A DNA stretch of 64,000 bases. It comes from Hymenobacter properus (lineage in GTDB: Bacteria; Bacteroidota; Bacteroidia; Cytophagales; Hymenobacteraceae). Below, piece after piece: positions 46,608 through 54,751 of this stretch. The first letter of the stretch is position 1, and every line of letters begins with the position of its first letter. The notes beneath the pieces were generated by a model, which had not been told where the DNA came from, made no database searches, and was given only the letters and a program-made list of their open reading frames with translations. The stretch spans positions 1-64,000 of the forward strand of contig NZ_JADQDP010000001.1 of the NCBI RefSeq assembly GCF_015694735.1. The letters are read 5' to 3'. A program made the position numbers and the translations under genes.

Positions 46608-47870
46608 TTAGGTTTTCTGTTTCTTCTTCTTCGCGGCGGGGAAGAGGATGTTGTTTAGGATGAGCCGGTAGCCGGGCGAGTTGGGGTGCAGGGCCAGGTC
46701 GGTGGGTTCTTCGCCCACGAGGTGCTGGTAGTCTTCAGGGTCGTGGCCGCCGTAAAACGTCCAGGTGCCCTTGCCCAGGGTGCCGTGGATGTAGCGCGCC
46801 TCGCCGGTCTGCTTGGTTTCGCCCATCACAATCACATCCGACTTAATCAGGCTCTTCCGGAAGGCCGTAGTTTGACCCATGAAGCCGTGGATGGTTTTCT
46901 CGTGGTCCTGCGTGAGCATGGTGGGCACCGGGTCGTACTTGGCCGAGTAGGTGAAGAGCTGGAAGTAGTCGTTCTGCTCGCCCAGGCCCCGCTCGCTGGG
47001 CTGCATGTCGATGTTGGAGTACTCGTATTGGAAGGGATTGCGCTCCAGCTGAAAGTTCTGGAAGGCCAGGCAGCGGTTGAAGTTGAGCTTGGATTGGGCG
47101 GCCGGGTCGGCCGGGTCGCCGTCGTACATGCTTTCCACCATGTCGATGCCCAGGCCCGCCAGGGCGATGTCGTAGGAGTCGGTAGCCGAGCACATGGCAA
47201 ACAAAAAGCCGCCCCCGGCAATGAACTCCTGCATCTTGGTGGCTACGGCGCCCTTCATCACGCTGACTTTATTGAAGCCGTTGCGCTTAGCGGCGGCTTC
47301 GGCGTCGCGCACCTGCTGCTGGTACCAGGGGTAGTTGCGGTAGGAGGCGTAAAACTTGCCGTACTCGCCGGTGAAGTCTTCGTGGTGCAGGTGCAGCCAA
47401 TCGTATTTAGGCAGCTCGCCCTTTAGTACTTCGTCGTCGTAGAGCTGCGTGTAAGGGATTTCGGCGTAGGTGAGTACCATGGTAACGGCGTCGTCCCAGG
47501 GCTGCTTGCCCTTGGGCGTGTACACCGCAATTTTGGGCACCTTCTCAAGCTTCATCACGTCCATGTTGGCGTTGGGGTCGGCTATTTCCTGCAGAATGCC
47601 GGTGTACTGCGCCTCGCTGATAACCTGGAACGATACGCCGCGCACGGCCAACTCGTTTTCGGCCGCCGAACTGGTTTCGAAAGCGAAGGCGCCGCCCCGG
47701 TAGTTCAGCAGCCAGTCGACGGGCACCTCGCGCTGCAGCAGCCAGAAGGCCACGCCGTAGGCCTTCAGGCACTCCTTCTGGGTGTTGTCCATCGGGATGA
47801 GCACGTGGTTGGCGCGGGCAGCCAGCGGCGCGGCCAGCAGCAACAGCAATAAAAAACGCTTGAACAGCAT
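46608..47870 (-). CDS. Exported conserved protein, often labelled asparagine synthetase B
   Basis: 420 residues with a signal peptide (MLFKRFLLLLLLAAPLAARA). The mature part starts NHVLIPMDNTQKECLKAYGVAFWLL and contains LHLHHEDFTGEYGKF, a glycine loop AGGGFLFAMCSATDSYD and WTFYGGHDPEDYQHLVGE, ending in a Lys-rich tail. Database names for this Bacteroidota family include asparagine synthetase B, but neither the N-terminal Cys glutaminase domain nor the SGGLDS-type ATP loop is present, so that name is very unlikely to be right. The real function is unknown; the location is periplasm or surface. Confidence 0.75.
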   Translation of the reverse strand: MLFKRFLLLLLLAAPLAARANHVLIPMDNTQKECLKAYGVAFWLLQREVPVDWLLNYRGGAFAFETSSAAENELAVRGVSFQVISEAQYTGILQEIADPNANMDVMKLEKVPKIAVYTPKGKQPWDDAVTMVLTYAEIPYTQLYDDEVLKGELPKYDWLHLHHEDFTGEYGKFYASYRNYPWYQQQVRDAEAAAKRNGFNKVSVMKGAVATKMQEFIAGGGFLFAMCSATDSYDIALAGLGIDMVESMYDGDPADPAAQSKLNFNRCLAFQNFQLERNPFQYEYSNIDMQPSERGLGEQNDYFQLFTYSAKYDPVPTMLTQDHEKTIHGFMGQTTAFRKSLIKSDVIVMGETKQTGEARYIHGTLGKGTWTFYGGHDPEDYQHLVGEEPTDLALHPNSPGYRLILNNILFPAAKKKKQKT

Positions 47871-48007
47871 AAGATTTTAGCAAAAGAAACGCGTCTGAGC
47901 AACGAGGTTGCGGCGGCAGTGGTTCAAGTTAAGCGCCGGCCGCCGAACTTTGGGCGTTGCCGTTGCCGGTTATCGGTATTGGCACCGCTTGTCATTCCCT
48001 GCAAGGT

Positions 48008-48097
48008 CTGTCATCCTGAGCGCAGCGAAGGACCTTCTTAAGTGAGAACGGTTTCGTTCGTTGGTGAGAAGGTCCTTCGCTGCGCTCAGGATGACAG
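48008..48097. repeat. REP-like palindromic element, copy 5
   Basis: Perfect 31-nt arms 48008-48038 and 48067-48097 (CTGTCATCCTGAGCGCAGC...) enclose 28 nt. It lies 29 nt upstream of the ABC permease start, so it probably forms part of that leader or precedes its promoter. Confidence 0.9.
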
Positions 48098-48126
48098 GTT
48101 CCCCAAACCTTCTGCAAAAACTCGCC

Positions 48127-49365
48127 ATGAGTCCCCTCGAAAACGTCCGCGAAGCCTTTCGCTCCATCCGCGCCAACCTGCTGCGCACCGTCCTCACGGC
48201 CCTGATTCTGAGCATCGGGCTATTTGCGCTGGTGGGCATTCTCACCAGCATCGACGCGATGAAAAACGCGCTGTCCGAAACCTTTGCCAGCCTGGGGGCC
48301 AACTCCTTCGAGCTGCACGCCAAGGGCTACACCAACCGCTTCCAGCGTGGGGGCGTGAAGGGCAAGCAGTACCCGCCCATCGATTATCTACAAGCCAAAC
48401 TCTATAAAAAAGCCATGGGCGACGACGCCCAAGTGGGCGTCTCGGCTTTTATCTCGGGCGCGGCCGAAATGAAAGCCAATGGCATCAAAACCAACCCCAA
48501 CATGCAGGTAATTGCCGGCGATGAGAACTACCTGAAAATTCAGGGCTACAACCTCAGCGAGGGCCGCATCTTCTCCCAAACCGAGCTTAATAGCGGGGCT
48601 AACGTGATGGTGGTGGGCGACGAAATCAAGCAGAAGCTGTTTCCCAAGCAAAGCCCTGTGGGCCAGTATGTGTCGGCCTTAGGCCGCCGTTTTCTGATAG
48701 TGGGCCTGCTCGAAAAAAGCGGCAGCGGCATGGGCGGCGGCGGGGCCGACCGCCTGGCCCTGCTGCCCCTCGAAACCGGCAACCAGATGCCTCGCCAGCG
48801 CGCCCTCACCTTCGACATCAAAACTGCGACCGACAAGCCCGGCACACTGGCTTACCTCATGGGCCAGGCTACGGGCAAGATGCGCGCCGTGCGCCACGAC
48901 CGCCTGGGCCAGGAAGACAGCTTCACGGTAGAAAGCAGCGAGTCGTTGGCGGCCGACCTGGACTCCATTTCCGGCAAGGTGAAGGCCGGCGGCAGCGTCA
49001 TGGCCTTTATCACGCTGCTGGGCGCCAGCATCGCCCTCATGAACATCATGCTGGTGTCCGTCACGGAGCGCACCCGCGAAATTGGGATTCGCAAGGCGCT
49101 GGGCGCCACGGCCCTGCAAATCCGCCAGCAGTTTCTGATTGAAGCCATTGTGATTTGCCTGCTGGGCGGCACGTTGGGTATCGTGCTGGGTGTGCTGGGT
49201 GGCAACGGTGTGGCCAAACTCATCGGCTCCGAGTCTTTCTACGTGCCCTGGGGCTGGATGATGCTGGGCCTGCTCATCTGCGTGGGTGTGGGGCTGTCGT
49301 CGGGCTACTACCCGGCCAGCAAGGCCGCGGCGCTCGACCCCATTGATTCGTTGCGCTACGAGTAG
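48127..49365 (+). CDS. ABC transporter permease (MacB/FtsX type)
   Basis: 412 residues. The layout is N-terminal helix, a large periplasmic MacB-type domain (about residues 45-280), then three C-terminal helices with the FtsX signature VTERTREIGIRKALGATALQIRQQF. These permeases work with an ATPase in lipoprotein export, efflux or mechanotransmission. No ATPase gene is adjacent. ATG 48127 (MSPLENVREAFRSIRANLLRT) is the family start; the frame from 48061 lies in the repeat. Confidence 0.9.
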   Translation: MSPLENVREAFRSIRANLLRTVLTALILSIGLFALVGILTSIDAMKNALSETFASLGANSFELHAKGYTNRFQRGGVKGKQYPPIDYLQAKLYKKAMGDDAQVGVSAFISGAAEMKANGIKTNPNMQVIAGDENYLKIQGYNLSEGRIFSQTELNSGANVMVVGDEIKQKLFPKQSPVGQYVSALGRRFLIVGLLEKSGSGMGGGGADRLALLPLETGNQMPRQRALTFDIKTATDKPGTLAYLMGQATGKMRAVRHDRLGQEDSFTVESSESLAADLDSISGKVKAGGSVMAFITLLGASIALMNIMLVSVTERTREIGIRKALGATALQIRQQFLIEAIVICLLGGTLGIVLGVLGGNGVAKLIGSESFYVPWGWMMLGLLICVGVGLSSGYYPASKAAALDPIDSLRYE

Positions 49366-49385
49366 GGCAGAGGTCTTGCTTCCAA

Positions 49386-50243
49386 ATGAAAACGCTGCTA
49401 TTTGGTTTGTTTCTACTGGCCCCGGCCTTGCGGGCGCAACCGGTACCGGGCAGCATGGCCCAGGTGTATACGGTGACCAGCGACCGTTACGAACGTTTCC
49501 GAATGCCGCGAGTACGCTTGCCGAATGCGGTCGTTGCACGGCGCATCAACCGGCAGTTGCTGCGGCAGTGCGTCGATTACACTGGCAGCGTGGATTCGAC
49601 GGCCAGCCCGCGGCAGCAACTGCGGCAGACACTTCTGGAATGTTGCTACGACCAGGAATCGAAGACGTGGATGGCCGGTGGCCTTGGCTACACCGGCACT
49701 GATTATACTGTGCTGTTGAACCAGGGCTATTTGCTGTCGGTCGAATTTACCAGGGATAATAACGGCCTCACTGAACTCGCCGCCGAACACCTAACCTTCG
49801 ACCTGCGCACGGGCAAACGGCTGACGTTGGGCGACCTCGTGGCCGACCCACCGGCGCAGTTAGCCCAGCGGATGGATTGGGCCATAAACCGCCGCCTAAA
49901 GGCTGAATTGGCCGATGTAGCGGCCGTTTACGGTGACTCGGACGTCATCGCGCATGTGGCACAGCTCTACGGGTTTGAGGATTGGAACATGGTTAAGCAG
50001 AAGCCGATTCTTGCCGACACTTCGGCCGCAAGTGCTTTGGACGAGCAATACTGGCTTAAAACCGCCGATTTCGCGCTGGATGACCACGCCCTGTTGTTGT
50101 ATCACAACGTAGGCATGAGCCGCATAGACATTCCGTTTTTGCCCGACCCCGTTTACACGTTTCCTTTTGCACGCATTCACCCGCGCGGCCTGTTGGTGCC
50201 TCTAGCTAAAGCTGCGGCTGCGAAAAAGCCCAAAACCAAATAA
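49386..50243 (+). CDS. Exported protein, DUF3298-like
   Basis: 285 residues with a signal peptide (MKTLLFGLFLLAPALRAQ). The region LSVEFTRDNNGL ... HLTFDLRTGKRLTLGDLV is the hallmark of DUF3298/DUF4163 and RsiV-like extracellular domains. The C terminus is basic (KAAAAKKPKTK). It starts 20 nt after the permease and is probably co-transcribed. No catalytic role is assigned. Confidence 0.72.
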   Translation: MKTLLFGLFLLAPALRAQPVPGSMAQVYTVTSDRYERFRMPRVRLPNAVVARRINRQLLRQCVDYTGSVDSTASPRQQLRQTLLECCYDQESKTWMAGGLGYTGTDYTVLLNQGYLLSVEFTRDNNGLTELAAEHLTFDLRTGKRLTLGDLVADPPAQLAQRMDWAINRRLKAELADVAAVYGDSDVIAHVAQLYGFEDWNMVKQKPILADTSAASALDEQYWLKTADFALDDHALLLYHNVGMSRIDIPFLPDPVYTFPFARIHPRGLLVPLAKAAAAKKPKTK

Positions 50244-50258
50244 CAACGCCGGTTTTTA

Positions 50259-50286
50259 TACATTTGCGCAAACCTCATTTGTGCAA
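50259..50286 (+). promoter_or_regulatory. Promoter and tandem operator-like repeats of the HTH gene
   Basis: The -7 box TACATTTG (50259-50266) overlaps the first of two near-identical direct repeats, CATTTGCGCAA (50261-50271) and CATTTGTGCAA (50276-50286), 15 nt apart; the second ends 2 nt before ATG. The arms TTGCGCAAA/TTTGTGCAA also form an imperfect palindrome. Confidence 0.45.
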
Positions 50287-50288
50287 GC

Positions 50289-51077
50289 ATGGTGGCCATT
50301 CCCGCTTCCGAAACCATTGACCGGCGTTTTGCCCAGCTTATTCAACAGTTTGGACTAACGAAAAACAGCTTCGCCATATCGCTGGGAAAAACCGCCAGCG
50401 TGGTGCAGCACCTCATCGACGGCCGCAACAAGCCAGGCTACGACTTGCTGTGCAAGGTCTTCGAGGTCTACCCAAATGTCTCAAGAGATTGGCTGCTGCT
50501 CGGCCGCGGCCCTATGCTGGTGGGCGGTGAGCCCATCGCCAAGCCCGCGCCCCGTTCCGCGCTCCCAGCGCCCGAGTCCCCCCTGGAGCCCATCGACCTT
50601 TCGGATATCGAGGTCCGCAGCACCCGTCGCGCTGGCTCTGGGGCCACCAGCACGCAGTTGCAGCCGGAAGAAATTACCGCTACGCTGGTTTTGGCTGCAG
50701 CGGCCCAACAGCCCGCCCGCACCGCTGCACCCGTGCTGAATGAGCCCGCACCGCAGCCTATTGCACCCCCAGCCGCTGCTGAAACTCCCTCCGTTGAAAC
50801 GAAAGCCAGTTCACTGCCGCCCGTTGCTCATCCGGAGGAGCCGGTTATTGCAGCACCTCCGGTAGCGGCTGCCGCCAGTGCGCAGCCAATGCCAGCTGCT
50901 GTCCCCGCTGCTGCGCCATACGCTGCCCCCAACCCCGAAGCTTATATCTCGGCCGCATTGCATGCCCAACACATGCAGCACCAACTGGCAATGGCCGAAT
51001 TGCGCAACCAACACTTGTTAGAACAACAGCAGATGCTGCGCGAGATGCTCGCCATGGCCCGCCAAGCAATGGTCTGA
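50289..51077 (+). CDS. Cro/C1-type helix-turn-helix protein with Ala/Pro-rich linker
   Basis: 262 residues. The N-terminal 70 residues form a helix-turn-helix (RFAQLIQQFGLTKNSFAISLG, TASVVQHLIDGRNKPGYDLL, SRDWLLLGRGPML). A long Ala/Pro/Glu linker follows, and the C terminus is a Gln/Met/His-rich helix (HAQHMQHQLAMAELRNQHLL) that may oligomerise. Repeated operator-like boxes at its start suggest self-regulation. Its TGA stop lies in an inverted-repeat arm. Confidence 0.8.
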   Translation: MVAIPASETIDRRFAQLIQQFGLTKNSFAISLGKTASVVQHLIDGRNKPGYDLLCKVFEVYPNVSRDWLLLGRGPMLVGGEPIAKPAPRSALPAPESPLEPIDLSDIEVRSTRRAGSGATSTQLQPEEITATLVLAAAAQQPARTAAPVLNEPAPQPIAPPAAAETPSVETKASSLPPVAHPEEPVIAAPPVAAAASAQPMPAAVPAAAPYAAPNPEAYISAALHAQHMQHQLAMAELRNQHLLEQQQMLREMLAMARQAMV

Positions 51078-51261
51078 ACCACAGATTCGTCCGGATTTCT
51101 CGGATTGCACGGATTTTTTAGCCGGTGCGCAAGGCATGCAAACGGATTATTGAAAAGAAGAAAGGCCGCTCTCAGAGCGGCCTTTTTTGTAGGAAACAGA
51201 GCGAAATAATCGTTCTCAAAATCCATGCAATCCGAAAAATCCGGATGAATCCGTGGTTCAG
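51074..51261. repeat. 44-nt inverted repeat bridging two convergent genes
   Basis: Arms 51074-51117 (CTGAACCACAGATTCGTCCG...) and 51218-51261 are inverted copies with only a few mismatches over 44 nt. The terminal CTGAACC of each arm contains the TGA stop codon of the HTH gene (51075-51077) and of mtaB (51258-51260 on the minus strand). Confidence 0.88.
51158..51189 (+). terminator. Terminator inside the repeat spacer
   Basis: The hairpin AAAGGCCGCTCT...AGAGCGGCC is followed by TTTTTTG, serving the HTH gene. Confidence 0.85.
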
Positions 51262-52592
51262 ACTAAAATACCCACTTCCTCAGCCTCCATCAGCCCCAGC
51301 GCATTCACCGCCGTGAGACGTAGGGTTTTCATCTCGCCGACCAGTAGCGGGTCGTACTTGGCGGCCACGCGGATATAGTTGGGGGTGAAGCCTTCCATGC
51401 GGCCATCGGTCACGTCGTCCTCGAACAACACGTCGGTTTCGAGGCCCAGGTGCTGCTCGTAGAAGAAACGTTTCTTCTTCTCCGATAGGCTGCGCAGCTG
51501 CGTGGTGCGTTCGTGGCGCACCCGGTCCTGCACGCGGCCGGGTAGGCTGGGTGCCAGCGTATCGGGCCGCTCCGAGTAGGGGAACACGTGCAGGTAGGAA
51601 ATGGGCAGTTCATTCAGGAAGTTGTAGGTATCGAGAAAGTCGGCGTCGGTTTCGCCCGGAAAGCCCACAATCACATCCACCCCAATGCAGGCGTGCGGCA
51701 TTAGCTCCTTGATGCGGGCTACGCGTTGGGCGTAGAGGGCCCGGCGGTAGCGGCGGCGCATCAGGCCTAGTATCTTATCCGAGCCGCTTTGCAGGGGAAT
51801 GTGGAAGTGAGGCATAAAACGCTCCGAAGCAGCCACTGTGCTCAGAATGCCGTCGGTCAGCAAGTTCGGTTCGCAGCTGCTGATGCGGAAGCGGCGGATG
51901 CCGCTCACCTTGTCCAGCGCCTGCACCAGTTGGGTGAAGTCTTCGCGGCGCTCCCGCTCGGGGCCTTGCAGGCCGAAGTCGCCGAGGTTGACGCCAGTGA
52001 GCACGATTTCCTTCACGCCGGTTTCGGCCAGCTTTTCTACGCGCTCTACCACGCTGGCCACGCTGCCTGAGCGGCTGCCGCCCCGCGCCAACGGAATGGT
52101 GCAGAACGAGCAGGAATAGTCGCAGCCGTCCTGTACCTTGAGGAAGGTGCGGGTACGGTCGCCGAATGAATGCGCCGCTACAAACTCGGTGGCTTCCGAG
52201 ATGGGGGAGGCGTGCACCGCGCCGGGCTGCCCGGCGGCCGGCTTCTTGAAATCCGCCAGTATATCGACCAACTGGAACTTCTCGGCGGCGCCGAGCACGG
52301 CGCTCACCCCGGGAATTTCCGAGATTTCCTGCGGCTTAAGCTGGGCGTAGCAGCCCACGATGGCCACAAAGGCATCGGGGTTGTGCTTGAGGGCCTGCTG
52401 CACCACCTTCCGGCACTTGCGGTCGGCGTGGTCGGTCACGGAGCAGGTATTGATAACGTATAGGTCGGCGCCGGCTTCGAAAGCGACTTTGGCAAAGCCC
52501 TTTTCTTCAAACTGCCGGCCGATGGCCGACGTTTCGGAAAAGTTCAGCTTGCAGCCGAGGGTATAAAAGGCAACGGATTGAGGGGTAGGCAT
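51258..52592 (-). CDS. mtaB: tRNA (N6-threonylcarbamoyladenosine(37)-C2)-methylthiotransferase
   Basis: 444 residues. MtaB is a radical-SAM methylthiotransferase that converts t6A37 to ms2t6A37. It has the opening FYTLGCKLNFSETSAIG typical of MtaB (MiaB instead has a GCQMN form), the radical-SAM CX3CX2C in VQDGCDYSCSFCTIPLARGGSRS, and the LQSGSDKILGLMRRRY segment. ATG 52592 is only 8 nt past the -7 box TACCTTTG, so the mRNA is probably leaderless. Confidence 0.94.
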   Translation of the reverse strand: MPTPQSVAFYTLGCKLNFSETSAIGRQFEEKGFAKVAFEAGADLYVINTCSVTDHADRKCRKVVQQALKHNPDAFVAIVGCYAQLKPQEISEIPGVSAVLGAAEKFQLVDILADFKKPAAGQPGAVHASPISEATEFVAAHSFGDRTRTFLKVQDGCDYSCSFCTIPLARGGSRSGSVASVVERVEKLAETGVKEIVLTGVNLGDFGLQGPERERREDFTQLVQALDKVSGIRRFRISSCEPNLLTDGILSTVAASERFMPHFHIPLQSGSDKILGLMRRRYRRALYAQRVARIKELMPHACIGVDVIVGFPGETDADFLDTYNFLNELPISYLHVFPYSERPDTLAPSLPGRVQDRVRHERTTQLRSLSEKKKRFFYEQHLGLETDVLFEDDVTDGRMEGFTPNYIRVAAKYDPLLVGEMKTLRLTAVNALGLMEAEEVGILV

Positions 52593-52600
52593 AGCAGGCG

Positions 52601-52608
52601 CAAAGGTA
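52601..52608 (-). promoter_or_regulatory. -7 box of mtaB
   Basis: TACCTTTG on the minus strand ends 8 nt before ATG 52592. Confidence 0.55.
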
Positions 52609-52644
52609 CGGCCGGGGGCCAAAATGCGCCGCCTGGCCTTTGCC

Positions 52645-54507
52645 CTAGCGGCGAGCAAAGTCTTCCAGCGAAACTTGCTCCAGTGCCTGGCCGAGGCGTA
52701 CCTGGGCATCGGGCACGGTAGCGTCGCGCTCCCAGGTGTTGCGGCCCACGTTGTCGAAGGTCACTATTCCGGCCGGCGACACCGTTCCGAACCCGTTATT
52801 AAACGTATAGAAAGCAAACGGCACAGCTTTCGGCGCAAGCAAGTCGCGGCTCCACACAAAATCGGCAGCGGGCAGGCGCAACTGGTGCAGCAACGTGGCC
52901 GCCACATCCGTCTGCGAGCCGATGGTGCTTACCACCCGGCCCCGGCTTTCGGGCTGGAGGGCGCCCCCGGCCAGCAGCAGCGGAATGTGAAACTTTTCCG
53001 GACTCTGGTTAGACGAATTGCCGGGTAAGATGTGGCCATGGTCGGCCACGAGTACCAAGAGGGTATTGGCGTACCAGGGCTGTTGCTTGGCTTTTTTCAG
53101 AAATTCTCCCAACGCGTAGTCGGTATAAAACACCGAATTGCGAAACAAGTCTTCCTCCGCCTTGCCCGGAAACCGAGTTTTCATCGGCACGTCGAATGGC
53201 TCGTGGCTGCTCAGGGTGAAAGCTGTGACAAAAAAGGGCTGCCGCTGCCGGGCCAAGTCTGCTAGCACGCGGTTGAACAGAACGCCGTCGTGCGCGCCCC
53301 ACTTGCTATTTTGGTCGGCGGCGGCAAAATCGGCGCGCTCGGTCAGGTGTTCGTAGCCGGCCGTTTGGAGGTAGCTCTTCATGTTGGCAAAAGCCAGCTC
53401 GCCACCATAGTAGTAGCTGGAGCTGTAGCCTGCCGTGGCCAGCGTGCGGCACAGGTGCGGCAAGCTCTCCGTTTTGCGCGGAAACTTGATGATACTGGTT
53501 GTAGGCTGGTTAGGGTAGCCCGACAGCAGCGACACAAGGCCCTTCTGGCTGCGGTCGCCGGCCGCGTAAACGCTATCGAATAGTACACCCGTGCGCGCCA
53601 GGCTGTCGAGGTTGGGCGTGACGCCTTTTTCGCCGCCCACACTACCCACTAGCTTGGCCGTGAAGCTTTCGAGGATGATAAACAGCACATTCGGCCGCGA
53701 AGTCGTCAGCACCGCGGCGGACGTATCTGGGGGCGCCGCCGCACCCACAGCCCTAGGGTACAGGCCTGCCACCAGCCGCCGGGCCGTGCTGTCGGCCATG
53801 AAGGGTGCGAGGGGCTTTTCCTCGGCCCGCAGCACCAGGGCACTCATCAGGTTCCAGGGCGCATTAAGTGCCGCGTGATTAGCGAAAGGGATGCGCGAGA
53901 AGTACACGTCGCTTTGGTTTATCGGAATTTGCTGCGTGCCGCCCCGCAGCGGCACCACCAGCAGCGCCGCGTACAGCAAACTGGCCAGCGCTGCCCGCCC
54001 GCGCCCAAACCACGGCGGCAGCGCCGGCATCCGGCCTACTACTGCTTTATACAGCCACCAGCTGCCCGCGCCAAACCCAGCCAGCAACGCCAGTAATAGC
54101 AGCACCGGCGCACTGCCCGCCGAGGCGGCCATCTCAGCGGGCGAGTTCAGGTATTGCAGCGGCGTGTCGTCGAGTCGAAAGCCCCAGGCCCGGTACAGCT
54201 CCAGGTCAATAATTATCAGTAGAACCAGCAAAGCTCCAATTGCGCCCGAGTAAGCATTAATCAGCCCGCGCAAGGGCAGCCGGGGCACAAGACTGCCCAC
54301 TATAAACAGCACAAAGGGTAGCAAACACACGTAGGCCGCCGCTGATGCATCTAGCCGCAACCCGTACCCGAACGTGGCTGCCATTGTGCCAAACGAAAGC
54401 TGCTTTGCGGCAGCATACTCGTAGCCCAGAAACAGCGCCCGGCCCAATCCGAAAAAAAGCAGCCAGAACAAAAAGTAGCGCGGCTGAAACGCAAAGCGGT
54501 TTTTCAC
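52645..54507 (-). CDS. LTA synthase family sulfatase-fold membrane protein
   Basis: About 620 residues. Four or five N-terminal membrane helices precede an extracytoplasmic sulfatase-fold domain with PNVLFIILESFTAKLVG, the AAGDRSQKGLVSLLSGYPNQ segment (the family's catalytic Thr position reads Ser/Gln here and should be checked), and LVLVADHGH near the end. Family members transfer phosphoglycerol or phosphoethanolamine to envelope polymers or lipids. The -7 box TATCTTTG at 54512-54519 lies inside the longer frame, so GTG 54507 (VKNRFAFQPRYFLFWLL) is preferred, giving a leaderless start. Confidence 0.85.
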   Translation of the reverse strand: MKNRFAFQPRYFLFWLLFFGLGRALFLGYEYAAAKQLSFGTMAATFGYGLRLDASAAAYVCLLPFVLFIVGSLVPRLPLRGLINAYSGAIGALLVLLIIIDLELYRAWGFRLDDTPLQYLNSPAEMAASAGSAPVLLLLALLAGFGAGSWWLYKAVVGRMPALPPWFGRGRAALASLLYAALLVVPLRGGTQQIPINQSDVYFSRIPFANHAALNAPWNLMSALVLRAEEKPLAPFMADSTARRLVAGLYPRAVGAAAPPDTSAAVLTTSRPNVLFIILESFTAKLVGSVGGEKGVTPNLDSLARTGVLFDSVYAAGDRSQKGLVSLLSGYPNQPTTSIIKFPRKTESLPHLCRTLATAGYSSSYYYGGELAFANMKSYLQTAGYEHLTERADFAAADQNSKWGAHDGVLFNRVLADLARQRQPFFVTAFTLSSHEPFDVPMKTRFPGKAEEDLFRNSVFYTDYALGEFLKKAKQQPWYANTLLVLVADHGHILPGNSSNQSPEKFHIPLLLAGGALQPESRGRVVSTIGSQTDVAATLLHQLRLPAADFVWSRDLLAPKAVPFAFYTFNNGFGTVSPAGIVTFDNVGRNTWERDATVPDAQVRLGQALEQVSLEDFARR

Positions 54508-54511
54508 GCAA

Positions 54512-54519
54512 CAAAGATA
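54512..54519 (-). promoter_or_regulatory. -7 box of the LTA-synthase-like gene
   Basis: TATCTTTG on the minus strand; GTG 54507 follows after 4 nt. Confidence 0.5.
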
Positions 54520-54691
54520 GCCTTTGGGTGCAGCCGGCTTTATAAAGCTTCTGAAGGCAAACCGTTGCTTTTCGATAGGTGATACCATAAGATTGATGTA
54601 GTTACGATGGGGTCATGCTAAAAATGAGTGCTTTTTTATGGTAAAGCCCCCAATTTTTAGGGGGAGGCGCCGTAAAAAACGATTCTTGCTT

Positions 54692-54699
54692 TATCTTTG
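54692..54699 (+). promoter_or_regulatory. -7 box of glnN
   Basis: TATCTTTG predicts a start near 54706 and a leader of about 46 nt. A small hairpin CCCCCAATTTTTAGGGGG (54646-54663) lies upstream and could be an operator. Confidence 0.5.
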
Positions 54700-54751
54700 C
54701 CCCAGAAATTACACCTCACCTAGTCACCAGTCCTCGTCGGTACTTTTGTTT

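Noticed and set aside
48061..48126. Start of the ABC permease within the REP-like repeat
   Set aside because: The residues encoded by the repeat arm recur as noise beside other copies; family similarity starts at ATG 48127.
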